DNA of 64,000 nucleotides from CAZBBB01 sp964490005 (lineage in GTDB: Bacteria > Planctomycetota > B15-G4). Shown one piece after another: positions 51,795 through 59,659 of this stretch (the first letter of the stretch is position 1; every line of letters starts with the position of its first letter). The translations under genes were made by a program, and so were the position numbers. The notes under the pieces are model-generated. The model saw only the letters and a program-made list of their open reading frames with translations, was not told where the DNA came from and did not search any database. The stretch is from positions 38,614 to 102,613 of the forward strand of contig CAZBBB010000002.1 in assembly GCA_964490005.1 (NCBI GenBank), in the 5' to 3' direction.

Positions 51795-53137
51795 AGGTCG
51801 CCTTCGTCGTCCACCAGTACCCGCCGCGCTTCAACACCGGAACGGAGATCTACGCCCACCGCGTCGCGGTGCGGCTGCGCGAGCAGGGCCACGAGGTGCG
51901 CGTGTTCGCGCACGAGCCCGACGTCACCCACACGACCGGCCTGCGCCGCGTCGACGACGAGGTCGACGGCGTGCCCGTCACGCGCCTCACGCTGTTCGAG
52001 GGCTTCGCGCCCAACCCGGCGCTGCGCGACTACTACGACGTCTTCACCGGCAAGCTCTTCGGCGAGTGGCTCGACCGGCACCGGCCCGACGCCGTGCACG
52101 TGTTCCATCTCATGGGCCTCGGGCTCTCGCTGGTCGAGGAGGCCGCGCGGCGCGGCATCCCCGTCCACGTGCAGCTCATGGACTTCTGGTTCCTGTGCCC
52201 GACGGTGCAGCTGCTGCGCCGCGACGGCTCGCTGTGCGACGGCCCCGACACGCCGGTGTGCCTGGAGTGCCTCGCGCCCGACAACTACGGCTACTCGCTG
52301 CAGCGGTTGTTCGCCAAGCGCGAAGGTTTCGTGGAGACGGCGCTGCCCGACGCGGCCATGGTCGACGTGAGCCACGCCGACCTGGCGCTGCAGCGTGCGG
52401 CGCTGCACGGGCGGGCGCGCTTCATCCGGCGCGTGCTCGAGAGGGCCACGGGGCTCGTCGCGCCCAGCCGCTTCCTCAAGCAGCTGTTCCTCAGCCACGG
52501 CTACGCCGACGCGCAGATGCTGCACCTGCCCTACGGCGTCGATCCGACGGGCGGCTCGGTGCGCCCGCAGCCCGTCGCCGGGCCGGGCACGCTCACGCTG
52601 GGGTTCTTCGGCAGCGTCAATCCGCAGAAGGGCCTCGAGATCCTGATCTCGGCCTTCCGGCAGCACCGTGCGCCCGCCTTCCGCCTCGTGGTGCGCGGCA
52701 ACATGACGCACTTCCCCAAGTACGCCAAGCGCGTGCGGGCCTTCGCCGAACTCGATGCGCGCATCGACTTCCGCGGCCCCTACGGTCACGGCGAACTGGC
52801 CGACGCGCTCTCCTCGATCGATGTTCTCGTCGTGCCCTCGGTGTGGTACGAGAATACGCCCTTCGTCGTGCTGGAAGCCTTCTCGGCCGGACGGCCGGTG
52901 ATCGCGTCCGATCTCGGCGGCCTGTCCGAACTCGTGCGCGACGGCAGCAACGGCCGCACCTTCCGCGCGGGCGACCCCGGAGCCCTGATGAACGTCCTGA
53001 GCGACTTCGAACGCGACCCGGGCCTGGTGGCCCGTCTCGCGCACGGCATCGGCCCCGTGCGCACGCTCGACGACAACGTGCGCGACTTCGTGGCCCTGTG
53101 GGAGGCCGCGCGCGTCGGGGCGGGGGCGGCGTCGTGA
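51791..53137 (+). CDS. Family 4 glycosyltransferase
   Basis: 448 residues, GT-B fold: VKVAFVVHQYPPRFNTGTE at the N terminus, DAVHVFHLMGLG, then MDFWFLCPTVQ and the four-cysteine motif (CP, C, C-x2-C). The donor half has LGFFGSVNPQKGLEILISA and ENTPFVVLEAFSAGRPVIAS, with the acidic pair intact. Coupled to the upstream GT4 by a GTGA overlap. A 31-base gap to the next gene contains a 12-codon ORF that overlaps both neighbours. Probably adds a hexose or similar residue to the surface glycan built by this cluster. Confidence 0.92.
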   Translation: MKVAFVVHQYPPRFNTGTEIYAHRVAVRLREQGHEVRVFAHEPDVTHTTGLRRVDDEVDGVPVTRLTLFEGFAPNPALRDYYDVFTGKLFGEWLDRHRPDAVHVFHLMGLGLSLVEEAARRGIPVHVQLMDFWFLCPTVQLLRRDGSLCDGPDTPVCLECLAPDNYGYSLQRLFAKREGFVETALPDAAMVDVSHADLALQRAALHGRARFIRRVLERATGLVAPSRFLKQLFLSHGYADAQMLHLPYGVDPTGGSVRPQPVAGPGTLTLGFFGSVNPQKGLEILISAFRQHRAPAFRLVVRGNMTHFPKYAKRVRAFAELDARIDFRGPYGHGELADALSSIDVLVVPSVWYENTPFVVLEAFSAGRPVIASDLGGLSELVRDGSNGRTFRAGDPGALMNVLSDFERDPGLVARLAHGIGPVRTLDDNVRDFVALWEAARVGAGAAS

Positions 53138-53172
53138 GCGGGGGCCGCCTCGTGCACGGAGGCGCGTCGTGA
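53134..53172 (+). other. 12-codon mini-ORF overlapping both flanking genes
   Basis: GTG at 53134 overlaps the GT4 stop, and its TGA overlaps the GTG at 53169 of the coiled-coil gene (GTGA on both sides). Here the downstream start also has its own GGAGG at 53158-53162, so the mini-ORF is not needed for initiation. Confidence 0.2.
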
Positions 53173-53699
53173 GCGGCGCGGCGGGCAGGACGCGGGCCGA
53201 CGAGGAGCGCGTGCGGCACGAGGCGCATCTCGTGGCGCAGATCTACCACCTGATCGAGGCCAACCAGCGCCTCGAGGAGCAGGTCGACCGGCTCTCCAAG
53301 GTCACGGCGATCGCCGGGCTGTTCCGCGAGCGCGGCCTGACGCCCGACACCTTCGCGCTGCCCGAGCCGCGCATCGTCGACCCGGGCGACGGCCGCGGTC
53401 CGCAACCCGACCCCGACTGGTTGGCCGACGTGCGCGGCCGGCTGATCGCCGCCGAACAGGCCGTGGCCTTCCTGTACGAGCAGACGCGCGAACTCGACCT
53501 GCTGCGGCGCGAGAAGGACTCCATCGTCGACGGCGCCGCGCGCCTCGAGCAGAACATCGACGAGCTGTGGAAGTCGCTCAACGAGAAGACCACGCACATC
53601 CAGCGGCTCGAAGGGCAGTTGCGCAAGCTGTGGGAGAGCCGTCCGTACCGAGCGTATTCGGCCCTGCGCCGGGCCCTTCGCCGGGGGAAACCCTCCTGA
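53169..53699 (+). CDS. Small coiled-coil protein of the glycan cluster
   Basis: 176 residues. Two helical, heptad-like stretches are visible: about residues 13-45 (EAHLVAQIYHLIEANQRLEE) and about 95-160 (EQTRELDLLRREKDSIVDGA; LEQNIDELWKSLNEKTTHIQ). A Pro/Gly-rich loop lies between. The C terminus SRPYRAYSALRRALRRG is basic and resembles the tails that follow coiled coils in multi-domain glycosyltransferases. No enzymatic motif. It has a GGAGG ribosome site six bases before the GTG. A scaffold holding the GTs together is a possible role, inferred only from its position. Confidence 0.75.
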   Translation: MSGAAGRTRADEERVRHEAHLVAQIYHLIEANQRLEEQVDRLSKVTAIAGLFRERGLTPDTFALPEPRIVDPGDGRGPQPDPDWLADVRGRLIAAEQAVAFLYEQTRELDLLRREKDSIVDGAARLEQNIDELWKSLNEKTTHIQRLEGQLRKLWESRPYRAYSALRRALRRGKPS

Positions 53700-54646
53700 G
53701 GACGGGGGTCGTCGTACCGACGCGCAACGGCGGCGCGCGCTTCCTCGCCTGCCTGGCGGCCCTCTCCCGCCAGCGGCCGTCCGTCGGCGCGCTCGTCGTC
53801 ATCGACAGCGAGTCGGACGACGGCACGCCCGAGGCGGCGGCCGCGGCCGGCGCGCGCGTGCTCGGCGTCCGGCGCGAGGAGTTCGACCACGGCGAGACGC
53901 GCAACCGCGGCGCGGCCGCGGTCGGCGAGGTCGACGCGCTCGTGTTCCTCGTGCAGGACGCGGTGCCCCAGGGCGAGGGCTGCCTGGCGGCGCTGGTCTC
54001 CGCGCTCGGCGACGCGCAGGCCGGCGCCGCGACGGCGCGGCAGACGGCGCCGCCCGAAGCCGGCTGGCTGACCGCGTGCACCGTCGAGCGCTCGCCCTTC
54101 GCCAGCGGGACGCCGCGGCGCACGGGGCCCTTTCCGCGCGCCGAACTCGAGGCGCTCTCGCCGCGCGCCTGGCGCGGGCGGCTGCTGCTCGACGACGTCG
54201 CCTGCGCGGTGCGGGGCGCGCTGTTCCGGGCGGCGGGGGGCTTCGTGCCGACCTCGCACGGCGAGGACGTGCTGTTCGCGCACGACCTGCTCTGCGCCGG
54301 CTGGGCGCTGGTGCACGAGCCGCGCGCGCTCGTCGAGCACGGCCACGCCTACGATGCGCGCAGCGTGCGCGCCCGCTACCGCGACGACGCGGCCTTCTTC
54401 CGCGAGCGCTTCGGGCTGCGCGTGCGTCCGACGGCGCTGTCGGCGCTCAAGGGCTACCTGGCCGAGACGCGCGCCGATCGGGCCTGGCTGGCGCGCCACC
54501 CCGAGCACGACCGCCCCGGCGCGCGGCGCGAGAGCGCGCGGCTGCGGCGCGCGCAGCTCGCGGCGCAGCGCGAAGGCAGCCGCGGGCCGCTCGGACGGCG
54601 TCCCGCTCCGCGGCCGCTGCCCGCGCCCGGGGCGGCCCCGCGATGA
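53630..54646 (+). CDS. Family 2 glycosyltransferase (start uncertain)
   Basis: The domain begins at about 53702 with TGVVVPTRNGGARFLACL, so only a few residues are needed before it. In frame there is a CTG at 53696 whose last bases overlap the upstream stop (CTGA), a GTG at 53630, and an ATG at 53567; the GTG is given here as the nearest canonical codon. Motifs: DSESDDGTPEA, EFDHGETRNRG, FLVQDAVPQGEG (DxD position replaced by QDA) and HGEDVLFAHDLLCAGW. It is close in motif order to the GT2 half of the next protein (FDHG-x-TRN, LVQDA). The stop overlaps the next ATG (ATGA). Belongs to the rhamnosyltransferase-like group; donor unknown. Confidence 0.85.
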   Translation: MGEPSVPSVFGPAPGPSPGETLLRTGVVVPTRNGGARFLACLAALSRQRPSVGALVVIDSESDDGTPEAAAAAGARVLGVRREEFDHGETRNRGAAAVGEVDALVFLVQDAVPQGEGCLAALVSALGDAQAGAATARQTAPPEAGWLTACTVERSPFASGTPRRTGPFPRAELEALSPRAWRGRLLLDDVACAVRGALFRAAGGFVPTSHGEDVLFAHDLLCAGWALVHEPRALVEHGHAYDARSVRARYRDDAAFFRERFGLRVRPTALSALKGYLAETRADRAWLARHPEHDRPGARRESARLRRAQLAAQREGSRGPLGRRPAPRPLPAPGAAPR

Positions 54647-56997
54647 ACGGCCCGCTCTCCGTCTCGGTCGTCATCCCGGCCAAGAACGGCCGCCCGACGA
54701 TCGGGCCCTGCCTCGACGCCGTGCTGGCGCAGGAGTACGAGGGCGACCTCGACGTGCTGGTCATCGACAGCGGCAGCACCGACGGCACGCTCGACGATGT
54801 CGCGGCGCGTCCGTCGGTGCGGCTGCACCGCATCCCGCCCTCGAACTTCGACCACGGCGACACGCGCAACCTCGGCGCGGGCCTGACGCGCGGCGAGGCC
54901 ATCGTGTTCCTGGTGCAGGACGCCGAGCCCGTGGGCCGGCGCTGGCTGGCGCAGCTCGTCGGCAACCTCGCCGACCCGCAGGTCGCGGGCGCCTTCTCGC
55001 GCATCCTGCCGCGGCCCGACGCGGGCCCGCTCGTGCAGCGCGGCTGCCAGGGCGATCTGTGCTACGGCACGCTGCGCGTCGAGGCCCGCGCGACGACCCC
55101 GGCCGAACTGCGCGCCCTCGACCCGCACGCCCTGCGCGTGCGCTGCAACTTCAACGACGTCTCGTCGGTCGTGCGCCGCTCGGTCTGGGAGCGCATGCCG
55201 CTGCAGCGCGGCATGTTCGGCGAGGACATCAAGTTCGCGCGGGCGGCGCTCGAGGCCGGCTGGACGGTCGTCTTCGACCCGCGCAGCGAAGTGCTGCACA
55301 GCCACGAGTACGACGCGTTCACGGTCGCGGCGCGCACGCACGTGGACGCCGAACTCAACCAGCGCTTCCTCGGGCGCACCTGCGTCGAGAAGCTCGCGCA
55401 CGTGTTCGTCATGACGCGGCGCGCCTGGGCCGAGGACCGCCGCTTTTTGCGCGAGCGCGGCCTGCCGCTCGGCGCGCGACTCAAGTGGGGCGCCTTCTCG
55501 CCCGTGTACCACTTCGCCGAGTTCTGGGGCTTCTGGCGGGGCGGGCGCGCGGCGAAGGCCGTCGCGGCGCCGCCGCCCGTCGTGCCCGCACCGCTGCCTC
55601 CGCGTCCGTTGCGCGTGCTCATGGTCGTGCACGGCTTTCCGCCCGACAGCTGGGCGGGCGTCGAGGTGCTCTCGCTCACGCTGGCGCGCGCGCTGCGCGA
55701 GCGCGGCCACGAGGTGGTCTTCTTCGTGCGCAGCCCGGGCACGGCCGCCGAGGCCGACCGCTCGCTGCACGAGGCGGAGTTCGACGGGTTCAAGGTGCAC
55801 CGCTTCGTGAACCGGTTGGCCTTCTCGGGCGTCGACGAGACCTACCGCTTCGCGCCGGCCGAGGCGGCCTTCGACCGCGTGCTGGCGAAGGTCCGGCCCG
55901 ACGTGGTGCACATCCAGCACCTGATCCACCTCTCGACGGGCATCATCGACCGCTGCCGCGCGGCGGGCGTGCCGAGCGTGGTGACGCTGTCGGACTTCTG
56001 GGCGCGCTGTCCGCGCGTGCAACTCATCCGGCCCGATCGGAGCAACTGCACGGTCGCGCCGCCGGGGCTCGGCTGCGCGGCCTGCGTCAAGGACAAGCCG
56101 CGGCTGATCGACCCGCTCGCGCGGCTCGACCGCCTGCTCGGGCGGCTGCCGGCGCGCTGGGCCTCGCGCGTGCCGCAGACGATCCCCGCGCACCCGCCCG
56201 GCTGGGCCAAGAGCCGCGAGGACGCCGCCTCGCTGGTGCGCCGCGAGACCTGGATGCGCGAGGTGCTCGCGCGCGCCGACGCGCGCCTCGTGCCCTCGGT
56301 GACGCTCAAGCGGCGGCTCGTCGAGGCCGGGCTGCCGGCCGGCGGCATCGCCATCTCGGAGTACGGCCTCGACACGCGCTGGTGCCGGGACGGTGCGCCG
56401 CCGCGCGTGCCGCGCGCCCCCGGCGAGCCGCTGCGCATCGGGTTCATCGGCAGCCTCGTCTGGTACAAGGGTCTGGACGTGCTGGCGCGCGCGGTGGCGT
56501 CGCTGCCGGCGGGCGCCGCGCACCTGCACGTCCACGGCGATCACGAGGGCGGGGCCGACCCGGTGGCGGCGGCCGCGTGCCGCGCCGAGGCGGCGCAGGC
56601 GCGTCGGATCGCCGGCGATCGCATCACGTTCCACGGGCGCTTCCACCATGACGAACTGGCCACGATCCACGGTCGCCTCGACGTGCTCGTCGTGCCCTCG
56701 GTCTGGCAGGAGGCCTACGGGCTCACGGTGCGCGAGGCGCAGCTGGCCGGGACGCCCGTCGTGGGCAGCGACATCGCCGGCATCGCCGAGGGCATCGAGC
56801 ACGGGCGCACCGGGCTGGTCTTCGCGCCGGGCGACTCCCGCGCGCTGGCCGCGGCGCTGGCGCGCTTCCTCGACGAGCCGGGGCTCGGCCCGCGGCTGGC
56901 GGCGTCGGCCCCGCCCGTGAGGACCGACGCGCAGGAGGCCGTCGAACTCGAGTGGCGCTACCGGCAGGTGCTCTCCGGCCGCGGGGCCCGCCGATGA
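54643..56997 (+). CDS. Bifunctional GT2-GT4 glycosyltransferase fusion
   Basis: 784 residues. Residues about 5-300 are a GT2 domain (VSVVIPAKNGRPTIGPCL, DSGSTDGT, NFDHGDTRN, FLVQDAEPVG, FGEDIKFARAALEAGW). A Pro/Ala linker (about 305-320) leads to a complete GT4 domain (LRVLMVVHGFPPDSWAGVE, DVVHIQHLIHLS, DFWARCPRVQ with the four-cysteine motif, GFIGSLVWYKGLDVLARA, QEAYGLTVREAQLAGTPVV). Two sugars might therefore be added in succession by one protein. The start overlaps the upstream GT2 stop (ATGA) and the stop overlaps the next GT2 start (ATGA). Both halves keep their key residues, so both are probably active. Confidence 0.92.
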   Translation: MNGPLSVSVVIPAKNGRPTIGPCLDAVLAQEYEGDLDVLVIDSGSTDGTLDDVAARPSVRLHRIPPSNFDHGDTRNLGAGLTRGEAIVFLVQDAEPVGRRWLAQLVGNLADPQVAGAFSRILPRPDAGPLVQRGCQGDLCYGTLRVEARATTPAELRALDPHALRVRCNFNDVSSVVRRSVWERMPLQRGMFGEDIKFARAALEAGWTVVFDPRSEVLHSHEYDAFTVAARTHVDAELNQRFLGRTCVEKLAHVFVMTRRAWAEDRRFLRERGLPLGARLKWGAFSPVYHFAEFWGFWRGGRAAKAVAAPPPVVPAPLPPRPLRVLMVVHGFPPDSWAGVEVLSLTLARALRERGHEVVFFVRSPGTAAEADRSLHEAEFDGFKVHRFVNRLAFSGVDETYRFAPAEAAFDRVLAKVRPDVVHIQHLIHLSTGIIDRCRAAGVPSVVTLSDFWARCPRVQLIRPDRSNCTVAPPGLGCAACVKDKPRLIDPLARLDRLLGRLPARWASRVPQTIPAHPPGWAKSREDAASLVRRETWMREVLARADARLVPSVTLKRRLVEAGLPAGGIAISEYGLDTRWCRDGAPPRVPRAPGEPLRIGFIGSLVWYKGLDVLARAVASLPAGAAHLHVHGDHEGGADPVAAAACRAEAAQARRIAGDRITFHGRFHHDELATIHGRLDVLVVPSVWQEAYGLTVREAQLAGTPVVGSDIAGIAEGIEHGRTGLVFAPGDSRALAAALARFLDEPGLGPRLAASAPPVRTDAQEAVELEWRYRQVLSGRGARR

Positions 56998-58175
56998 GCC
57001 TGCCCTCGGTCTCGATCGTGCTCGTGAACCTCAACGGGCGCCACCACTTCGAGCAGCTCTTCAAGTCGTTGCGCGGCGTCGACTACCCGGCCGAACTGCT
57101 CGAAATCGTGATGGTCGACAACGCCTCGGTCGACGGCTCGGTCGAGTGGCTCGATCGGCACGCGCCCGACGCGCGCGTGGTGCAGTGCCGGCAGAACCAC
57201 GGCTTCGCGGGCGGCGTGAACGTCGGCGTCGAGGCCAGCGCGGGCGAGGTGCTGGTGTTCCTCAACACCGACATGCGCGTCGAGCCCAACTGGCTGCGCG
57301 AGCTGGTCGCGCCGATCGCCGGCCACGAGGCCGACTGCACTTCGAGCATGACGCTGAGCTGGAACGGCAAGGTCGTCAACTTCGGCGGCTCGGCGATGAA
57401 CTTCCACGGCATCGGTTGGCAGGTCGGCATGGACGATCCCGACCTCGACAAGTACCGCAAGCCCTGCGACACGCTGTTCGCCTGCGGCGGCAGCATGGCC
57501 ATCCGGCGCGAGGTCTACGAGGAGGCGGGCCGCTTCGACGAGGAGTTCTTCGCCTACTACGAGGACGTCGATCTCGGCTTCCGGCTGTGGGTGCTGGGCT
57601 ACCGCGTGCTGTACGTGCCGAGCAGCCTGGCCTACCACCACCACATGTCGACGAGTCGCCGCATCGACGTGCACAAGATCCGCCTGCTGCAGATGCGCAA
57701 CCCGCTCTGGCTGATCTACAAGAACTACGAGGACGCGACGCTCTCGCGCGTGCTGCCGGCGGCGCTGCTCGTGCACCAGAAGCGCATGGCCTACGTGCTG
57801 CACCTCGACGACCGCGGCTACCGCATCGACGCGCACGACGCGCGCGGCCGGGGGCGGCTGCACGAGGTCTTCCTGAAGATGCGCGCCAGCAAGCGTTCGG
57901 TCGGCATCCCGCCGCCGGCCAAGGCCGACATGCTCGCGGTCAACGACTTCTCGATGCAGCTCGACGCGATGGCGGCCAAGCGACGCGGCATCCAGGCCCG
58001 GCGGCGCCGGGCCGACAAGGACATCGTCAAGCTGTTCCGCATCCCGTTCTGGGCGGTCGAAGTGCATCCCGAGTTCGCCCACCTGATCCGGGCGCTCATG
58101 GACGGCTTCCGCCTCGACGAGCTGTTCGGCACCCGCGAGGTCGTCGTCGACCCGCGCGTGGCGAGCGACCGCTGA
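56994..58175 (+). CDS. Family 2 glycosyltransferase
   Basis: 393 residues. VSIVLVNLNGRHHFEQL opens the GT-A fold; DNASVDGSVEW, HGFAGGVNVGV, FLNTDMRVEP (DxD position NTD) and YYEDVDLGFRLWVLGY follow in the standard order. About 140 further residues after the domain are hydrophilic and basic (KRRGIQARRRRADKD), without known motif. It is coupled by ATGA to the fusion GT upstream. Likely a rhamnosyl- or other deoxyhexosyl-type transferase by similarity in layout; sugar unknown. Confidence 0.92.
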   Translation: MSLPSVSIVLVNLNGRHHFEQLFKSLRGVDYPAELLEIVMVDNASVDGSVEWLDRHAPDARVVQCRQNHGFAGGVNVGVEASAGEVLVFLNTDMRVEPNWLRELVAPIAGHEADCTSSMTLSWNGKVVNFGGSAMNFHGIGWQVGMDDPDLDKYRKPCDTLFACGGSMAIRREVYEEAGRFDEEFFAYYEDVDLGFRLWVLGYRVLYVPSSLAYHHHMSTSRRIDVHKIRLLQMRNPLWLIYKNYEDATLSRVLPAALLVHQKRMAYVLHLDDRGYRIDAHDARGRGRLHEVFLKMRASKRSVGIPPPAKADMLAVNDFSMQLDAMAAKRRGIQARRRRADKDIVKLFRIPFWAVEVHPEFAHLIRALMDGFRLDELFGTREVVVDPRVASDR

Positions 58176-58214
58176 GGCGCGTCCGGCGCGGAGGGCGGGG
58201 CGGCCCGTGCTTCC

Positions 58215-58244
58215 TTGAAATGCCGGAGCCGGCGCGCCGATAAT
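58215..58244 (+). promoter_or_regulatory. Sigma-70-like promoter (TTGAAA, 18-bp spacer, GATAAT)
   Basis: TTGAAA at 58215-58220 and GATAAT at 58239-58244 with an 18-base spacer form the best -35/-10 pair seen in the window. It lies 24 bases before the ATG at 58269. It gives the DPM1-like gene independent transcription within the GT cluster. Confidence 0.6.
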
Positions 58245-58268
58245 CCTGCGCCACTCGCGGGGACCTTG

Positions 58269-58973
58269 ATGAAGCTGTCCGTCGTCGTGCCCGTCTACAA
58301 CGAACGGCACACCGTGCGCTCCATCCTCGCGCGGGTGCTCGCCACGCCGCACGACAAGGAAGTGCTGCTCGTCGACGACGGCTCCACCGACGGCACGCGC
58401 GACGTGCTGCGCGAGATCGAGGCCGAGAACAACCCGGCCGTGCGCGTGATCTACCACGAGGTCAACCAGGGCAAGGGCGCGGCGCTGCGCACCGGCTTCC
58501 AGAACGTGCGCGGCGACATCGTGATCATCCAGGACGCCGATCTCGAGTACACGCCCGAGGACTACCCGGCGCTGATCAAGCCCATCCAGGACGGGCTGGC
58601 CGACGTCGTCTTCGGCAGCCGCTTCCTCGGCGGCGGGGCGCACCGCTGCCACCTGTTCTGGCACTACGTGGTCAACAAGGGCCTGACGCTGTTCAGCAAC
58701 ATGCTCACGAACCTCAACCTCACCGACATGGAGACCTGCTACAAGGTCTTCCGCCGCGAGGTCGCCGACCAGCTCAAGATCGAGAGCAACCGCTTCGGCG
58801 TCGAGCCCGAGATCACGGCGAAGGTCGCGCGCATGACCTTCAACGGCATCAAGTGCCGCGTGTACGAGGTGCCCATCAGCTACTTCGGCCGCGACTTCGC
58901 CGAAGGCAAGAAGATCGGCGTGAAGGACGGCTTCGAGGCGCTGTGGTGCATCGTGAAGTTCAACCTGCTCTGA
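58269..58973 (+). CDS. Polyprenyl-phosphate mannosyl/glucosyltransferase-like GT2 (DPM1-like)
   Basis: 234 residues, the size of the catalytic domain of dolichyl-phosphate mannose synthase. Motifs: VVVPVYNERHTVRSIL, LLVDDGSTDGTRD, HEVNQGKGAALRTGF, IIQDADLEYTPEDY (the D-A-D metal site) and RFGVEPEITAKVAR. There is no C-terminal membrane domain. By family it transfers a sugar from a nucleotide to a polyprenyl phosphate at the cytoplasmic membrane face, making a lipid-linked donor for the extracytoplasmic side. That fits a nearby YfhO-like membrane protein. It has its own promoter. Confidence 0.92.
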   Translation: MKLSVVVPVYNERHTVRSILARVLATPHDKEVLLVDDGSTDGTRDVLREIEAENNPAVRVIYHEVNQGKGAALRTGFQNVRGDIVIIQDADLEYTPEDYPALIKPIQDGLADVVFGSRFLGGGAHRCHLFWHYVVNKGLTLFSNMLTNLNLTDMETCYKVFRREVADQLKIESNRFGVEPEITAKVARMTFNGIKCRVYEVPISYFGRDFAEGKKIGVKDGFEALWCIVKFNLL

Positions 58974-58993
58974 GCGGGGGGCGGCCGCTGCTG

Positions 58994-59659
58994 GTGGCGG
59001 CGGCCGCGGTGGCGGCGCTGCTGCTGGTGTATCTCTCGCCGCTCCACGATCTGGTCGTCGCCGAGGGGCTCGACGCGCTGCGCGCGCGCCTGGCCGGCTA
59101 CGGCGGCTGGGGGCCGCTGGCCTTCGTCGGCCTGGCCGCCGGGCTGATCTCGATCGGCGCGCCGCGCCTGGCCTTCTCCGCGCTCGCGGGCGTGCTGTTC
59201 GGCTGGGCCGCCGGCTTCGTGCTGGCGCACCTCGCGACGGTGGCGGGTGCGGTGCTGACCTTCGGCTGGGCGCGCTGGCTGGGCGGCGGGCACGCCCGGC
59301 GCACGGCCGGCGGGCGCCTGGCGCGCCTCGTCGGCCACGTCGAGCAGCACCCGGTGTCGAGCATCGTCGTCGTGCGCCTGCTGCCCGTGGGCAACAACTT
59401 CGCGACCAACGTGGCCTTCAGCCTGTGCCCGATGAGCCTGCGCCAGTTCGCGGCGGGCACGGCCCTCGGCGCGGCGCCGCAGACGCTGGTGTTCGCCCTG
59501 TTCGGGAGCAGCGCGCAGGAGGGTTCCACGCCGCTGCTGCTGTCGGGCGCGCTGCTCTTCGTGGCGGTCTCGATCGTCTCCTGGCTGCTCGTGCGCCGCT
59601 CGCGGCAGGCCGCCGAGGTGGGCGCCGACCTCGTCGCTCAGCAGGCGGCCGAGGGCTGA
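58994..59659 (+). CDS. TVP38/TMEM64 (DedA-like) membrane protein
   Basis: About 221 residues from the GTG at 58994, which begins the first hydrophobic helix (AAAAVAALLLVYLSPL). A CTG at 58970 overlapping the upstream stop (CTGA) would add eight residues and is a possible non-canonical start. Family features: ISIGAPRLAFSALAGVLFGW, the re-entrant segment after it, and VVVRLLPVGNNFATNVAFSL, in which the Arg-x-x-Pro and Asn are conserved. A second member lies at 32201-32908. Function in lipid or small-molecule movement is inferred. The last 22 bases overlap the 3' end of the convergent YfhO-like gene. Confidence 0.85.
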   Translation: MAAAAVAALLLVYLSPLHDLVVAEGLDALRARLAGYGGWGPLAFVGLAAGLISIGAPRLAFSALAGVLFGWAAGFVLAHLATVAGAVLTFGWARWLGGGHARRTAGGRLARLVGHVEQHPVSSIVVVRLLPVGNNFATNVAFSLCPMSLRQFAAGTALGAAPQTLVFALFGSSAQEGSTPLLLSGALLFVAVSIVSWLLVRRSRQAAEVGADLVAQQAAEG

